Source: Candidatus Phaeomarinibacter sp. (GTDB taxonomy: Bacteria; Pseudomonadota; Alphaproteobacteria; CGMCC-115125). Taken from it: 23,050 nucleotides of DNA. Numbering within the stretch: position 1 is the first letter of the stretch; each line of letters opens with the position of its first letter. Made by a program: the position numbers and the translations under genes. Under the pieces are notes generated by a model, which worked only from the letters and a program-made list of their open reading frames with translations, ran no database searches and was not told where the DNA came from. Location of the stretch: contig JANQMQ010000466.1 of the NCBI GenBank assembly GCA_028279995.1, positions 1-23,050 on the forward strand, written 5' to 3'. Below are positions 1-8,217 of this stretch, piece by piece.

Positions 1-177
1 GGACTGGCTGCGGACATCGCCTTCTACCGTGCCATCAATCTGGATGTCACCGGGTGCGATAAGATTGCCGTGGACGACCAGGTCATCCGAAATGATTGAC
101 GGCGCTGAGCGTCCGCGACGCGGAGCGGGTGCCGGGGCAGCTTTTGGCGCGCTGCCGCTATCCTTCTTCGAGAACAT
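1..177 (-). CDS. Bactofilin (polymer-forming cytoskeletal protein), N-terminal part
   Basis: Bactofilins polymerise without nucleotide into filaments that localise envelope enzymes in bacteria. Only the first 59 codons are in the window; the gene continues past the left edge. The visible protein starts MFSKKDSGSAPKAAP, a disordered Ala/Pro/Arg-rich leader. The beginning of the bactofilin beta-helix follows, with the typical pattern SIISDDLVVHGNL and then GDIQIDGTVEGDV (about residues 28-56). The ATG at 175-177 lies inside the end of the upstream M23 peptidase gene, overlapping it by 20 bases, and is preceded by an AGGT ribosome-binding site about five bases away. The overlap implies one transcript and coupled translation. 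Bactofilin next to an M23 peptidase is a recurring pairing in which the bactofilin is thought to position the peptidase for cell-shape control. The family call is firm from this short stretch, but nothing can be said about the C-terminus. Confidence 0.88.
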   Translation of the reverse strand, partial: MFSKKDSGSAPKAAPAPAPRRGRSAPSIISDDLVVHGNLIAPGDIQIDGTVEGDVRSQS

Positions 178-1504
178 ATTGACCTGCCTTCAAAAATTTG
201 GCGGGATTCTGGACTTTTCCATCGACCCAGACCTCATAGTGGAGATGTGGACCGGTGGAGCGACCAGAGGACCCTACCTTGCCAAGAGTTTCGCGAAACT
301 CAACAACGTCACCAACTTTGACATTAATGCTGGCGAGATGAGCGTAACGCGTCTTTATGCCATTTCCATGGTCGATCTCGATGAACCGCCCGTAAGCACC
401 GCGCCAGCCCGCATAAACGACCTTGCCGGCCATGGGAGCGTGGATCTTGGTGCCATAGGGACCGGCGAAATCAATGCCGGAATGGAAGGCAAGTTTGCGG
501 TTGAACGGGTCAACACGCGCGCCGAAGTTGCTTGTGACTTTGATGCCGTAGATCGGCTTGGCCAACGGCAATTTGCGCAGCGCCTGATTGAGCACTGAAA
601 TCCGGTCGAGGTTGGTGGCCACCCGGAAAATCTGCCGGTCAAAGCCTTCGGTACTGTCGCCGTCGGGAAGGACAGTGTCAGCGAAGTTAATGAACGGGCC
701 GCCCTCAGCCACGGCCTCAAGGCTCATGTCTTCGGCCATCCGGTCCGGGTCGAATCCCGTCATGCGGATGATGGATTCGATTTCTTTGATCTCCAGATCG
801 GTTTCTTCCTCGATGCGGTTGACCAGATGTTGCTGGACAAGATCAAGGTTCTCGAGCCGGTGATCCATAAAGGCCACTTTTTCTTCGTGGCGCATTCCAT
901 CAGCTGATTGGGCAAGATCGGTAAATGCACCGCCCTGGCCATTTTGCAGATTCAGATGTGGGGGCGAAACCTGCACGCGGCTTTCGCGGAATGCGCCTTC
1001 GACCGGTGCCGGGCGCAACATGATACGGGTTTCCCCGTCATTGCGTTTGCTGTTGGTGCCAGGGAGGTTTGCCACTTTCTTGCGCATGTCATCAAGCTGG
1101 CTGCGCACTTCGCGGCTATGGTTCAGCAGATCGGCCAGGAGGCCATGCTTGGCTTCAAGGTCGCTGGTCTGAGAGAGGAAACGTGACTGCGCCAGAACCA
1201 TCTCGGTGGAGACTTCATCATATGCCGTCTGCATTTCGGCGATGCGCTGCTCATAGGCAGACTGCATGCGAATGAACTTGCGATCCTTGGCGGCGATGAT
1301 CTGGTCCTGGAAGACCACGTTGACAGAGGTAAAACCAACCCAACCGAGGAAGAAGATGGCGCCAAGCGCAAGGACAGCCTGCGTCCACGCAGAAAGGGCC
1401 ATGAACTGTACCTGTCCATGGCTGCGCAGATAGAACTGACGTTCCGTAAAGATCCGGCGGAACCCCCGTACCACCGAGCCCGAAAAATCGGAGTTATATG
1501 ACAC
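158..1504 (-). CDS. M23 family peptidoglycan metallopeptidase, membrane anchored
   Basis: A predicted periplasmic zinc endopeptidase that cuts peptidoglycan cross-links. The 448-residue protein has a basic cytoplasmic N-terminus (1-35) and one membrane segment at about 38-62 (ALSAWTQAVLALGAIFFLGW). A long helical, probably coiled-coil stretch follows at about 70-150, then a linker, and a C-terminal M23/LytM domain at about 320-445. All expected zinc and catalytic residues are visible: H341 and D345 in HSGID, H389 in RYAHL, and H420/H422 in GPHLHYE. The start is GTG at 1504-1502, giving MSYNSDFSG, with a GAGG-like ribosome-binding site just upstream. The next gene, bactofilin, starts inside its last codons. 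This two-gene layout matches the bactofilin/M23 shape modules seen in many Proteobacteria. The catalytic domain looks intact, so it is probably an active hydrolase rather than a degenerate activator. Confidence 0.93.
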   Translation of the reverse strand: MSYNSDFSGSVVRGFRRIFTERQFYLRSHGQVQFMALSAWTQAVLALGAIFFLGWVGFTSVNVVFQDQIIAAKDRKFIRMQSAYEQRIAEMQTAYDEVSTEMVLAQSRFLSQTSDLEAKHGLLADLLNHSREVRSQLDDMRKKVANLPGTNSKRNDGETRIMLRPAPVEGAFRESRVQVSPPHLNLQNGQGGAFTDLAQSADGMRHEEKVAFMDHRLENLDLVQQHLVNRIEEETDLEIKEIESIIRMTGFDPDRMAEDMSLEAVAEGGPFINFADTVLPDGDSTEGFDRQIFRVATNLDRISVLNQALRKLPLAKPIYGIKVTSNFGARVDPFNRKLAFHSGIDFAGPYGTKIHAPMAGKVVYAGWRGAYGRFIEIDHGNGIKTRYAHLASINVKVGDVVEFRETLGKVGSSGRSTGPHLHYEVWVDGKVQNPAKFLKAGQYVLEEG

Positions 1505-1542
1505 TCTACCCCTCTAAGCGTCTGAGCCCCCCAAGAAGGGGC

Positions 1543-1571
1543 ATAGAACCGTATTGCTTAAGCGATTTCAA
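1543..1571 (-). promoter_or_regulatory. Candidate promoter of the M23 peptidase-bactofilin operon
   Basis: On the minus strand TTGAAA (plus 1566-1571) and TTCTAT (plus 1543-1548) are separated by exactly 17 bases, which fits a housekeeping sigma-70 promoter with a good -35 and a weak -10. A 12-bp perfect palindrome, TCAACCGGTTGA (1568-1579), overlaps the -35. Two direct TTAACC half-sites on the minus strand (plus 1580-1585 and 1599-1604) lie just upstream. The assignment rests on spacing and hexamer match only. Confidence 0.4.
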
Positions 1572-1707
1572 CCGGTTGAGGTTAAGATTCCCTAACCTGG
1601 TTAAGAGCAATCGCACAAAAGCGTCTCAATTGCAGACACAATAGGATGTTACGATTTCGAAGTATCGCTGCATCCGCTGTATTTACCAGAATTACGACAT
1701 CCGACAG

Positions 1708-2550
1708 CTAGTCTGACGATGCATATGGTGTGCCACCAAAAAGCTCGACCATGCCGGCCTCCCGGCGGGCTGGTTCATTGTACGGCCCCTTGAGAGTACC
1801 CGTGTGGTAGGCCTCGACCGATGCGTCAAATAGCTCTGCAGGGCTGGTGTTTCTGTTCTTGGCTGCAAACGCGAACCATCGCACGCCGGCAGACACATGG
1901 CCTATTTCGTCACGGTAGATAGTCTCCAGCACCCTCGCACTGACATCGTCTCCGGCGCGCTCAAGGGCAGCTACAGTTTGCGGTGTAACGTCGAGCCCTC
2001 GGGCCTCGTGCACCAGCGGCACAATTGCCAGTCTTGCGGCAAAATCATGAGCCGTTGCCTCGGCTGCCTGCCACAGCCCGTCATGGGCCGGCAGGTCCCC
2101 ATATGAGGCGCCAAGTTCGGCGAGCCTGGCTTCGAGCATCAGGAAATGCTTGCCTTCTTCATCCGCGACCTTGATCCAATCTTCGGCAAACGCGCGCGGG
2201 AGTGCCTCTCCTGTATCGTCGGAAAAACGCGCCACGAGGTCACATGCCAGGTCGATGGCATTGAGTTCGATGTGAGCGAGGGCGTGCAACAACGCAATGC
2301 GCCCGGCAAGGCTCCCGGGACCGCGCCGTTTCATGGCGCGGGGTGCCAGCAACTCCGGTTTTTGAGGCCGTGCTGGTCTGTCCGGGACTGGAACGCTGCT
2401 TCCTGGCCAGGCAAGGCAACCAGCCCGCCAGTCAGTTGCCATCTGCCGAACTGCCAAGGCTTTCTGCGAAGCATCGGCTGTCAGCAGGACGGTGACGGCA
2501 CGCTCTGACAGGCTGGATGGCGTATCGGTGTCGGGTGAGGGCAGGGTCAA
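1708..2550 (-). CDS. DUF455 ferritin-like protein
   Basis: A 280-residue protein of the DUF455 family, a ferritin-like four-helix-bundle group with a probable carboxylate-bridged di-iron site. Its substrate is not known to me. The likely metal ligands stand out: HIELNAIDLACDL (about residues 92-104), then DEEGKHF with an ExxH pair (about 130), and a C-terminal DEIGHVSAG with a second ExxH pair (about 215). The predicted start is TTG at 2550-2548, whose last bases overlap the bcp stop codon in a TTGA overlap that suggests coupled translation. The first in-frame ATG is at residue 38, but the preceding stretch (LSERAVTVLLTADASQKA) matches the conserved family N-terminus, so the TTG start is preferred. 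Sharing an operon with a peroxiredoxin suggests an oxidative-stress or redox role; that is inference. Confidence 0.85.
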   Translation of the reverse strand: MTLPSPDTDTPSSLSERAVTVLLTADASQKALAVRQMATDWRAGCLAWPGSSVPVPDRPARPQKPELLAPRAMKRRGPGSLAGRIALLHALAHIELNAIDLACDLVARFSDDTGEALPRAFAEDWIKVADEEGKHFLMLEARLAELGASYGDLPAHDGLWQAAEATAHDFAARLAIVPLVHEARGLDVTPQTVAALERAGDDVSARVLETIYRDEIGHVSAGVRWFAFAAKNRNTSPAELFDASVEAYHTGTLKGPYNEPARREAGMVELFGGTPYASSD

Positions 2551-3017
2551 AGTGCTTTGACTGCTTCAAGGACCTCATCCACATGGCCCGGTACTTTCAC
2601 CTTGCGCCAGACACGCGCAACCTTGCCTTTGGCGTCAATGAGAAAGGTTGAGCGCTCAATACCCATGTATTTGCGGCCATACATGCTTTTTTCGACCCAA
2701 ACACCATAGGCCTCTGTCACCTTGCCTTCTTCATCGGAGCCCAGGGTGATCTTGAGATCATGCTTGTCCTTGAACTTGTCATGCTTTTTGACAGGGTCGC
2801 GGGACACGCCAAGGATTTGCGCGCCAGCCTTCTCGAAGGCCTTGAGCTGTTCTGAGAAGCCGATCGCCTGCTTGGTGCAACCGGACGTATCGTCCTTGGG
2901 GTAGAAATAAAGGACAAGCGCCTTGCCCTTGTAGTCCTTGAGGGCCGTTTTACCGTCCGCGTCAGTTGGCATGGAAAAAGCCGGTGCCTTGCTGCCTTCT
3001 GCCACTTCGCCTGCCAT
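2547..3017 (-). CDS. bcp: Thioredoxin-dependent thiol peroxidase, Bcp/PrxQ family, one-Cys type
   Basis: Reduces hydrogen peroxide and organic hydroperoxides in the cytoplasm. The 156 residues span the usual family length. The thioredoxin-like fold carries the active-site segment YFYPKDDTSGCTKQA with peroxidatic Cys47, supporting Thr44, and a conserved Arg in GIERSTFLID. Two departures are visible. The usual Pro before Gly-Cys is Ser (TSGC instead of TPGC), and the resolving cysteine five residues after the peroxidatic one is Ile52. Cys47 is the only cysteine in the protein, so it must act as a one-Cys enzyme, resolved by an outside thiol. The ATG at 3017-3015 has a GGAGAA ribosome-binding site. 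It is the first gene of a two-gene operon with the DUF455 protein. Confidence 0.95.
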   Translation of the reverse strand: MAGEVAEGSKAPAFSMPTDADGKTALKDYKGKALVLYFYPKDDTSGCTKQAIGFSEQLKAFEKAGAQILGVSRDPVKKHDKFKDKHDLKITLGSDEEGKVTEAYGVWVEKSMYGRKYMGIERSTFLIDAKGKVARVWRKVKVPGHVDEVLEAVKAL

Positions 3018-3142
3018 TCACTATTCTCCATTACTGATGTTTGAGGACATAACTGGCCCACTTACGCCGACGCGCAAAGGCCATAATTCAACAATATGGT
3101 GCACTAGGGAGAATTGGGCACCTCTTGCATGCTCATTTGACG

Positions 3143-3256
3143 ATGGTTTTTGCCATTATGGACGTTGATTCGATAGGGCTTTCGGCCGATGGACATGCAC
3201 GGCAGGCGCCGGTGCACACGTCGATGCCCCTTGAAAACGAGATACTGACCCGTTGA
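3143..3256 (+). other. Possible 37-codon upstream ORF coupled to the AsmA-like gene
   Basis: An ATG at 3143 (an alternative in-frame ATG is at 3158) opens a frame of 37 codons that ends in TGA at 3254-3256. That stop overlaps the TTG start of the following 1184-residue gene in the sequence TTGA. The predicted peptide (MVFAIMDVDSIGLSADG and so on, ending EILTR) resembles nothing I know, and no strong ribosome-binding site precedes either ATG. It could be a coupled leader peptide. It could instead be the true cytoplasmic N-terminus of the AsmA-like protein displaced by a frameshift, or chance. Low confidence. Confidence 0.22.
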
Positions 3257-6200
3257 TCCGACCGGCCACGAAAATTGCAGTTGAAGTTGTCGCCGGCCTC
3301 GCTGCCGTCGCGCTGCTTCTGGCTGCCGCTGCAGCATGGCGGTTGTCGCAAGGTCCGCTGCCTGTCAGCTTTCTGACGCCGTTTGTCGAGCAGGCAGCAA
3401 ATGATCAACTGACCGACAATCAAATTGATATCGAGGACATGGTGATTGCCTGGGCCGACGGCCAGGGGGCTCTCGAACTCCAGGCTGTGAATGTCACCAT
3501 TCTGGGGGAAGAAGATCAGGAAGTTGTATCCGTCCCGCGGATGGCAATCGATATTAACCTGAGGGCCGCCCTCGCCGGTCGTCTGGTTCCCAAGAAGCTT
3601 GCTTTCGAAGGCGCATCGCTGACGCTCGTGCGCGATGTCGACGGCGGCATCAGCTTTGGTCTGACCAGCAGCGGCAGCGCCCTGCCGGCCCCGGAGCCAC
3701 AGATATCTGAGCAGGGTGACGCTCTACTGGCGACACTGCTTGAGGCTGTCCCATCGCCGGGTGAAGATTCTGATGCCGGGCGCCACCTTGAGGGCCTGAG
3801 CATTCGCAATGCTGCCATCACAGTTTTTGACCAACGCTCAGGTGGGCTTTGGCTCGCATCCAACGTCGGACTGGAATTCCGGAACACACCGCTTGGCATG
3901 GCAGGCGTCATCAATGCGCATGTTCTGTCACCGGGCGGCGAATGGGATTTTATCGGAACCGTGCGGGCATCCGGCGAGACCGATCAGGTTGTCGTCGTGG
4001 CAAACATCAACAACATCATGCTGCCGGACTTTGCGCGCACGATGGTAGCTCTCGAGCCCTTGGCCATGATCGACAGTGCCGTGTCCGGCCGCGTGATTGC
4101 CAAGCTGGAGCGTGACGGACTGATGATCGCCGACCTGGAGGTTGATCTGACCGCCGGCGAGGGCGAGATCGTCCTGCCGTTCAATGAGCCTGAACCTTTC
4201 TACCCGCCGACGCCGCTGGGATATGATGGCAAACCCCAGCCCGACGAACCCCGACCTCCCTACACCCCGCGCCCTTGGCGCTATGAAATTGACTCTGCCC
4301 ACATCAAGGGTCGCCTGACCTGGCCGGAGGGGGGCATCGAACTCGACGACTTTGCTGTTGCGGGTGAGGCGATTGATCTGTCCATGGCAGGCAACGGCCA
4401 GATCACTGTAAGGCCCGATGGGTCGATCGAGGATCTGGAGGTGTCGCTCAAGACGGCACCTGTCGCTATCAACATTCCGAACGTCACCGTCGGCATTGCC
4501 CGTGTCGATGGCCTGGAGACCTCATTGCGGTATCGGCCCGATGACGGCACACTGGAAATCGGCAACGCGTCGATGACGCTGGGAGAAGGCTTTGTATCCA
4601 TTGCCGGTTCGGTCGAGGGACTTGTTGAGGGCCCGCTCTCCCTGGTCCTGGACGGTGAGATAGAGCAGCTCCTGACAAGCGACCTGATGCAGGTCTGGCC
4701 GCCGAGGGTGGCGTCCGGTGCGCGAGATTGGGTCGCGGCAAACATATCCGGGGGCTTTCTTGACCGGGGGATTCTCAAGATTGATGCCCCGGACGGTTTG
4801 CTTGACCAGACACCACTGCCGGATGAGGCGGTATCTCTTGATGTTCAGTTCGCGGAATTGCAGGTCCAGTATCTTCGCGGCCTTTCCCCCATTCGAAATG
4901 CGCGCGGGAAACTCCTCCTCACTGGCAACAGCTTTGAAGCGCAGTTGACCAGCGGCGAGATACTGCCGCCGACGGGAGGTTTGATCCAGGTATCTGACGG
5001 CAGGTTCAATACGAAGGACTTCCACATCAGAGGCAACGGTGCCTCAGTGGATGTGCAGGCTGCCGGCTCGATGACCGCCATACTTGCCCTGATCGACCAG
5101 GAGCCGCTTGGATACATCAGCGCGTTCGGTCTTGATCCCAATGACGTCTCTGGCACCGGGACAGCCCGCATTGAAGTAAGCCTTCCGATGCGAAGCCAGC
5201 TGCGTTTTGCCGATGTCGGTTTCGGTGTTTCGGGCACGGCAACGCAACTGGACATGCCGGACCTGAGCGAAGGCGTCACCCTCAATGGCGGTGACATGAA
5301 CTTCACTGTCTCGAACACGGAGCTGAAGGCGAATGGTTCCATGCTCCTGGCAGGGACGCCCATAAGCCTTGATTGGGTGGAGAACTTCAACGCCGGCGGG
5401 AAGCCAAGCAGCACATTCAATATTGTTGGCATATTTGACGATGCGACGCGCAGCCAGCTCGGTGTTGGTGTGGTGCGTAACATCCAGGGCGCCCTGCCCG
5501 TGCAGGCAACCCTGAGGGGCCGCGGGCCGGACATCGTTACCGCAGACTTCGAGGCAGATCTTGGACCGGTCATCGTACAGGAACCTCTGATCGCCTGGCG
5601 CAAGGATCCGGGCGTGCCCGCCACACTGGCAGGAACCTATACCCAGGCCGATGACGGCAGCATTACCCTGTCCGGCATGAGCATGTCCGGTCAGGGCGTA
5701 CAGCTTCAGGGCAGTGCTTTCTTTGGTCCCGGCGGAACGATGCAGACAGCTTCCGTTTCCCGTCTGCTGCTTGCCAATGGCACGGATCTTTCGGGCGTGG
5801 CCGTGCGCTCGCCGGATGATGGCGTGGTGCGGATTGATGTGAATGGGGCCGTGTTCAACGCCCAGGATTTTCTGGATGACCTGTTTGCTGACAGCCCGCC
5901 TTCGGAGGCAGAAGAAGCTTCGGATGAAGTCATTCTTGCGACCGCCAATGTCGGCCGTGTGACAGCCCACGGGGGAGAGGCGCTCAGCGGTGCCAAGGCG
6001 TCATTGAAAATGGTGGGACCGCGCATGCAGCAATTGTCCGTCGACGGTGCGTTTGAAACCGGCGGCAAACTCGTCATCGAGATGAAGCCGACGACATATG
6101 GCACGCGCAAGGTGGAGGCGACGTCGCAGAATGCCGGGGCGGTTCTTAGGAGCCTTGATCTCTACAGCAATATGGAAGGCGGCAATGTCGAGTTTGATGC

Positions 6201-6807
6201 AGAGATTGACGACCGCATTGATGGCAGCCCTTTGGACGGAAGGCTGACCGGCGACACACTGCGTATCCCCAACGCGCCCATCGTGGCTGACATTCTGACT
6301 CTCGGTTCGCTGACCGGCATCAGCGATACGCTACAGGGTGAGGGCATCCTGTTTACGCGGCTGGACGCGCCGGTACGTGTCAATGCCCGGGCCATCGATC
6401 TCAAGGATGCGATTTTGTCGGGGCCTGCAATTGGGGCCACGATCAAAGGGCACGTGGACCGCGAAACCGATGAAATTGATCTCGGTGGCACGATTATTCC
6501 CGCCTATACCGTCAACAGCTTTCTGGGAAACATTCCGGTGCTCGGTGACATCCTTGTCGGTCGCGAGGGCGAAGGCGTCTTTGGAATCACATACGGCATT
6601 GCCGGTCAGTCCGATGATCCCGAAGTCATCGTGAACCCTGCAGCGGCACTGCTACCAGGGATATTGCGGCGCATCTTTGAAATCGGCGGCAGTTCCAGCG
6701 AGGAAGCACCGACCGGCAGGACCGAAAACACCGAACCTGACGGCAGCGATGCGACGGCCGGTGTGGCGCCTGCAAGCACAGCCCGCGGCGCTGACGACGA
6801 CAGCTAG
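3253..6807 (+). CDS. AsmA-like / DUF3971 large envelope protein (YhdP-type)
   Basis: An 1184-residue protein with a single N-terminal membrane anchor (about residues 8-30, [20 protein letters not shown]). A very long beta-rich periplasmic region follows, ending in an AsmA-like C-terminal domain at about 977-1145 ([38 protein letters not shown], and [20 protein letters not shown] at its end). Members such as YhdP, TamB and AsmA are held to form groove-shaped bridges that move phospholipids between the inner and outer membranes. A Pro-rich insert at about 312-343 and an acidic disordered tail after about 1140 are visible. The start is TTG at 3253, the only sensible start before the membrane segment; an in-frame stop lies at 3232-3234 and no strong ribosome-binding site is seen. 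Its stop overlaps the convergent tyrS stop. The family is clear; the transported lipid is not. Confidence 0.88.
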   Translation: MIRPATKIAVEVVAGLAAVALLLAAAAAWRLSQGPLPVSFLTPFVEQAANDQLTDNQIDIEDMVIAWADGQGALELQAVNVTILGEEDQEVVSVPRMAIDINLRAALAGRLVPKKLAFEGASLTLVRDVDGGISFGLTSSGSALPAPEPQISEQGDALLATLLEAVPSPGEDSDAGRHLEGLSIRNAAITVFDQRSGGLWLASNVGLEFRNTPLGMAGVINAHVLSPGGEWDFIGTVRASGETDQVVVVANINNIMLPDFARTMVALEPLAMIDSAVSGRVIAKLERDGLMIADLEVDLTAGEGEIVLPFNEPEPFYPPTPLGYDGKPQPDEPRPPYTPRPWRYEIDSAHIKGRLTWPEGGIELDDFAVAGEAIDLSMAGNGQITVRPDGSIEDLEVSLKTAPVAINIPNVTVGIARVDGLETSLRYRPDDGTLEIGNASMTLGEGFVSIAGSVEGLVEGPLSLVLDGEIEQLLTSDLMQVWPPRVASGARDWVAANISGGFLDRGILKIDAPDGLLDQTPLPDEAVSLDVQFAELQVQYLRGLSPIRNARGKLLLTGNSFEAQLTSGEILPPTGGLIQVSDGRFNTKDFHIRGNGASVDVQAAGSMTAILALIDQEPLGYISAFGLDPNDVSGTGTARIEVSLPMRSQLRFADVGFGVSGTATQLDMPDLSEGVTLNGGDMNFTVSNTELKANGSMLLAGTPISLDWVENFNAGGKPSSTFNIVGIFDDATRSQLGVGVVRNIQGALPVQATLRGRGPDIVTADFEADLGPVIVQEPLIAWRKDPGVPATLAGTYTQADDGSITLSGMSMSGQGVQLQGSAFFGPGGTMQTASVSRLLLANGTDLSGVAVRSPDDGVVRIDVNGAVFNAQDFLDDLFADSPPSEAEEASDEVILATANVGRVTAHGGEALSGAKASLKMVGPRMQQLSVDGAFETGGKLVIEMKPTTYGTRKVEATSQNAGAVLRSLDLYSNMEGGNVEFDAEIDDRIDGSPLDGRLTGDTLRIPNAPIVADILTLGSLTGISDTLQGEGILFTRLDAPVRVNARAIDLKDAILSGPAIGATIKGHVDRETDEIDLGGTIIPAYTVNSFLGNIPVLGDILVGREGEGVFGITYGIAGQSDDPEVIVNPAAALLPGILRRIFEIGGSSSEEAPTGRTENTEPDGSDATAGVAPASTARGADDDS

Positions 6808-8054
6808 ACCTTCTTCAGGAGTACGTGGCGTTTCTTGCCTGCTGAAAGCTTGACCGACCCGTCTCGCATGTCTTCATCGCCGATGGACCGGCGCCAGTCA
6901 GTAATCTGCTCGTCGTTGACCCGGACGCCGCCACCCTGCACCAGACGACGGGCCTCACTTGTTGAGTTGCTCAGTTTCGCATCGACCAGCGCCGTGAGCA
7001 GGCCCAGCCCATCTGCCCATGCATCCGCCTTTATCTCGATACTCGGCAAATCGTCTGCAACCGATCCTTCTTCAAAGGTCTTGCGCGCGGTTTCTTCTGC
7101 GGCACTGGCGGCGTCTCGGCCATGGGCCATGGCGGGAGCTTCCGTGGCAAGCACCTTTTTGGCGTTATTGAGTTCCGCACCGTCGAGCGCCTCAAGGCGG
7201 GCTATTTCGTCCAACGGTAGATCCGTGAACAGACGCAACAGCTTGCCGACATCGGCATCTTCGCAGTTGCGCCAGTACTGCCAGTAGTCATAGGCCGACA
7301 ACATATCTTCGTTCAGCCATACGGCGCCGTCCGCCGTCTTGCCCATCTTGGCACCGGACGAGGTCGTCAGAAGGGGTGATGTGAGGCCAATAAGTGATGC
7401 ATCGTCCATGCGGCGGCCAAGATCTATCCCGTTGACGATGTTGCCCCACTGGTCCGACCCGCCCATCTGCAACGTACAGCCGTAGCGGCGGTTCAGTTCG
7501 GCGAAATCGTAGGCCTGAATGATCATGTAATTGAACTCGAGGAACGACAGGTTCTGCTCGCGCTCAAGCCGGGCTTTGACACTCTCGAATGACAGCATCC
7601 GGTTGACGGAGAAGTGGCGGCCCACATCACGCAGGAAATCCACATAGTCGAGCCCGTCGAGCCATTCGCGGTTATCGACCATCAAGGCACCGGTCGGGCC
7701 ATCGTCAAAGCTGAGGAACTTGCTGAAGACCTTCTTGATGCCTTCTTTGTTCTTCTCGATCGCGGCGTCATCCAGAAGCGGGCGCGCGGAATCCCGGAAA
7801 GAAGGGTCACCGATACGCGTCGTGCCGCCGCCAATGACAACAATCGGGCGATGGCCCGCCTGCTGCAGCGCCCGAAGCATCATGATCTGCACCAGCGACC
7901 CGGCGTGCAGGCTCGGGGCAGTGCAGTCAAAGCCGATATATCCCGTGACGACTCCTTTGGAGAGGTTGTCTTCCAGGGCCTCAACATCGGAACACTGGGC
8001 AATGAAGCCACGGTCGTTGAGGTGTGTCAGGAGGTCTGAGGTGTAGCTCGTCAT
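6804..8054 (-). CDS. tyrS: Tyrosyl-tRNA synthetase (TyrRS)
   Basis: Charges tRNA-Tyr with tyrosine using ATP; a class I synthetase of 416 residues, the normal size for the bacterial short-branch type. The HIGH-like motif reads PSLHAGSL (H50), preceded by the tyrosine-pocket segment [10 protein letters not shown]. The nucleotide/tyrosine pocket shows [11 protein letters not shown] (about 196-206), and the KMSKS-like loop is KMGKT at 236-240. An S4 RNA-binding domain occupies about 350-412 ([16 protein letters not shown]). The ATG at 8054-8052 is preceded by an AAAGAG stretch about 10 bases away that could serve as the ribosome-binding site. This stretch lies in one arm of a long-range inverted repeat. 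It is transcribed alone, divergent from anmK and convergent with the AsmA-like gene, whose stop it overlaps by four bases (CTAG). Confidence 0.98.
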   Translation of the reverse strand: MTSYTSDLLTHLNDRGFIAQCSDVEALEDNLSKGVVTGYIGFDCTAPSLHAGSLVQIMMLRALQQAGHRPIVVIGGGTTRIGDPSFRDSARPLLDDAAIEKNKEGIKKVFSKFLSFDDGPTGALMVDNREWLDGLDYVDFLRDVGRHFSVNRMLSFESVKARLEREQNLSFLEFNYMIIQAYDFAELNRRYGCTLQMGGSDQWGNIVNGIDLGRRMDDASLIGLTSPLLTTSSGAKMGKTADGAVWLNEDMLSAYDYWQYWRNCEDADVGKLLRLFTDLPLDEIARLEALDGAELNNAKKVLATEAPAMAHGRDAASAAEETARKTFEEGSVADDLPSIEIKADAWADGLGLLTALVDAKLSNSTSEARRLVQGGGVRVNDEQITDWRRSIGDEDMRDGSVKLSAGKKRHVLLKKV

Positions 8055-8059
8055 GATAT

Positions 8060-8164
8060 GGGTGCTCTTTGGTCAGGCAAATCCAGCAGAAATCTTTGGC
8101 CCATGCGGCATTGGTTCCATGAGGGCGGGGGATTAGCATGTTGAGGTGCTGACCGAAAGCACCC
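8060..8164 (-). promoter_or_regulatory. Candidate tyrS leader with two competing helices
   Basis: Read on the minus strand, the leader begins with GGGTGCTTTCGGTCAG (plus 8164-8149). It can pair with CTGACCAAAGAGCACCC (plus 8076-8060), which lies directly before the tyrS start and contains the AAAGAG ribosome-binding candidate. The pairing is 15 bp with one bulge and one mismatch. The same upstream arm can instead form a local hairpin, GGTGCT with AGCACC (plus 8163-8145, 7-nt loop). The two structures exclude each other. The promoter position is unknown, so the pair could also be two inverted operator sites for the divergent tyrS/anmK region. Confidence 0.35.
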
Positions 8165-8217
8165 AGCAGGATTGCTGACCTGCGCGAGATGACCCTGCCT
8201 TTGACCGGAGCCAATCA

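Noticed and set aside
3081..3099. Imperfect inverted repeat CCATA-N9-TATGG between bcp and the AsmA-like gene
   Set aside because: Only five outer pairs plus one inner pair match, and no promoter could be placed around it, so it is too weak to call an operator.
5044..5970. Long minus-strand open frame (308 codons), with other long antisense frames, over the AsmA-like gene
   Set aside because: It lies opposite a gene with clear family features, has no recognisable domain and no ribosome-binding site, and is typical antisense openness in GC-rich coding DNA.
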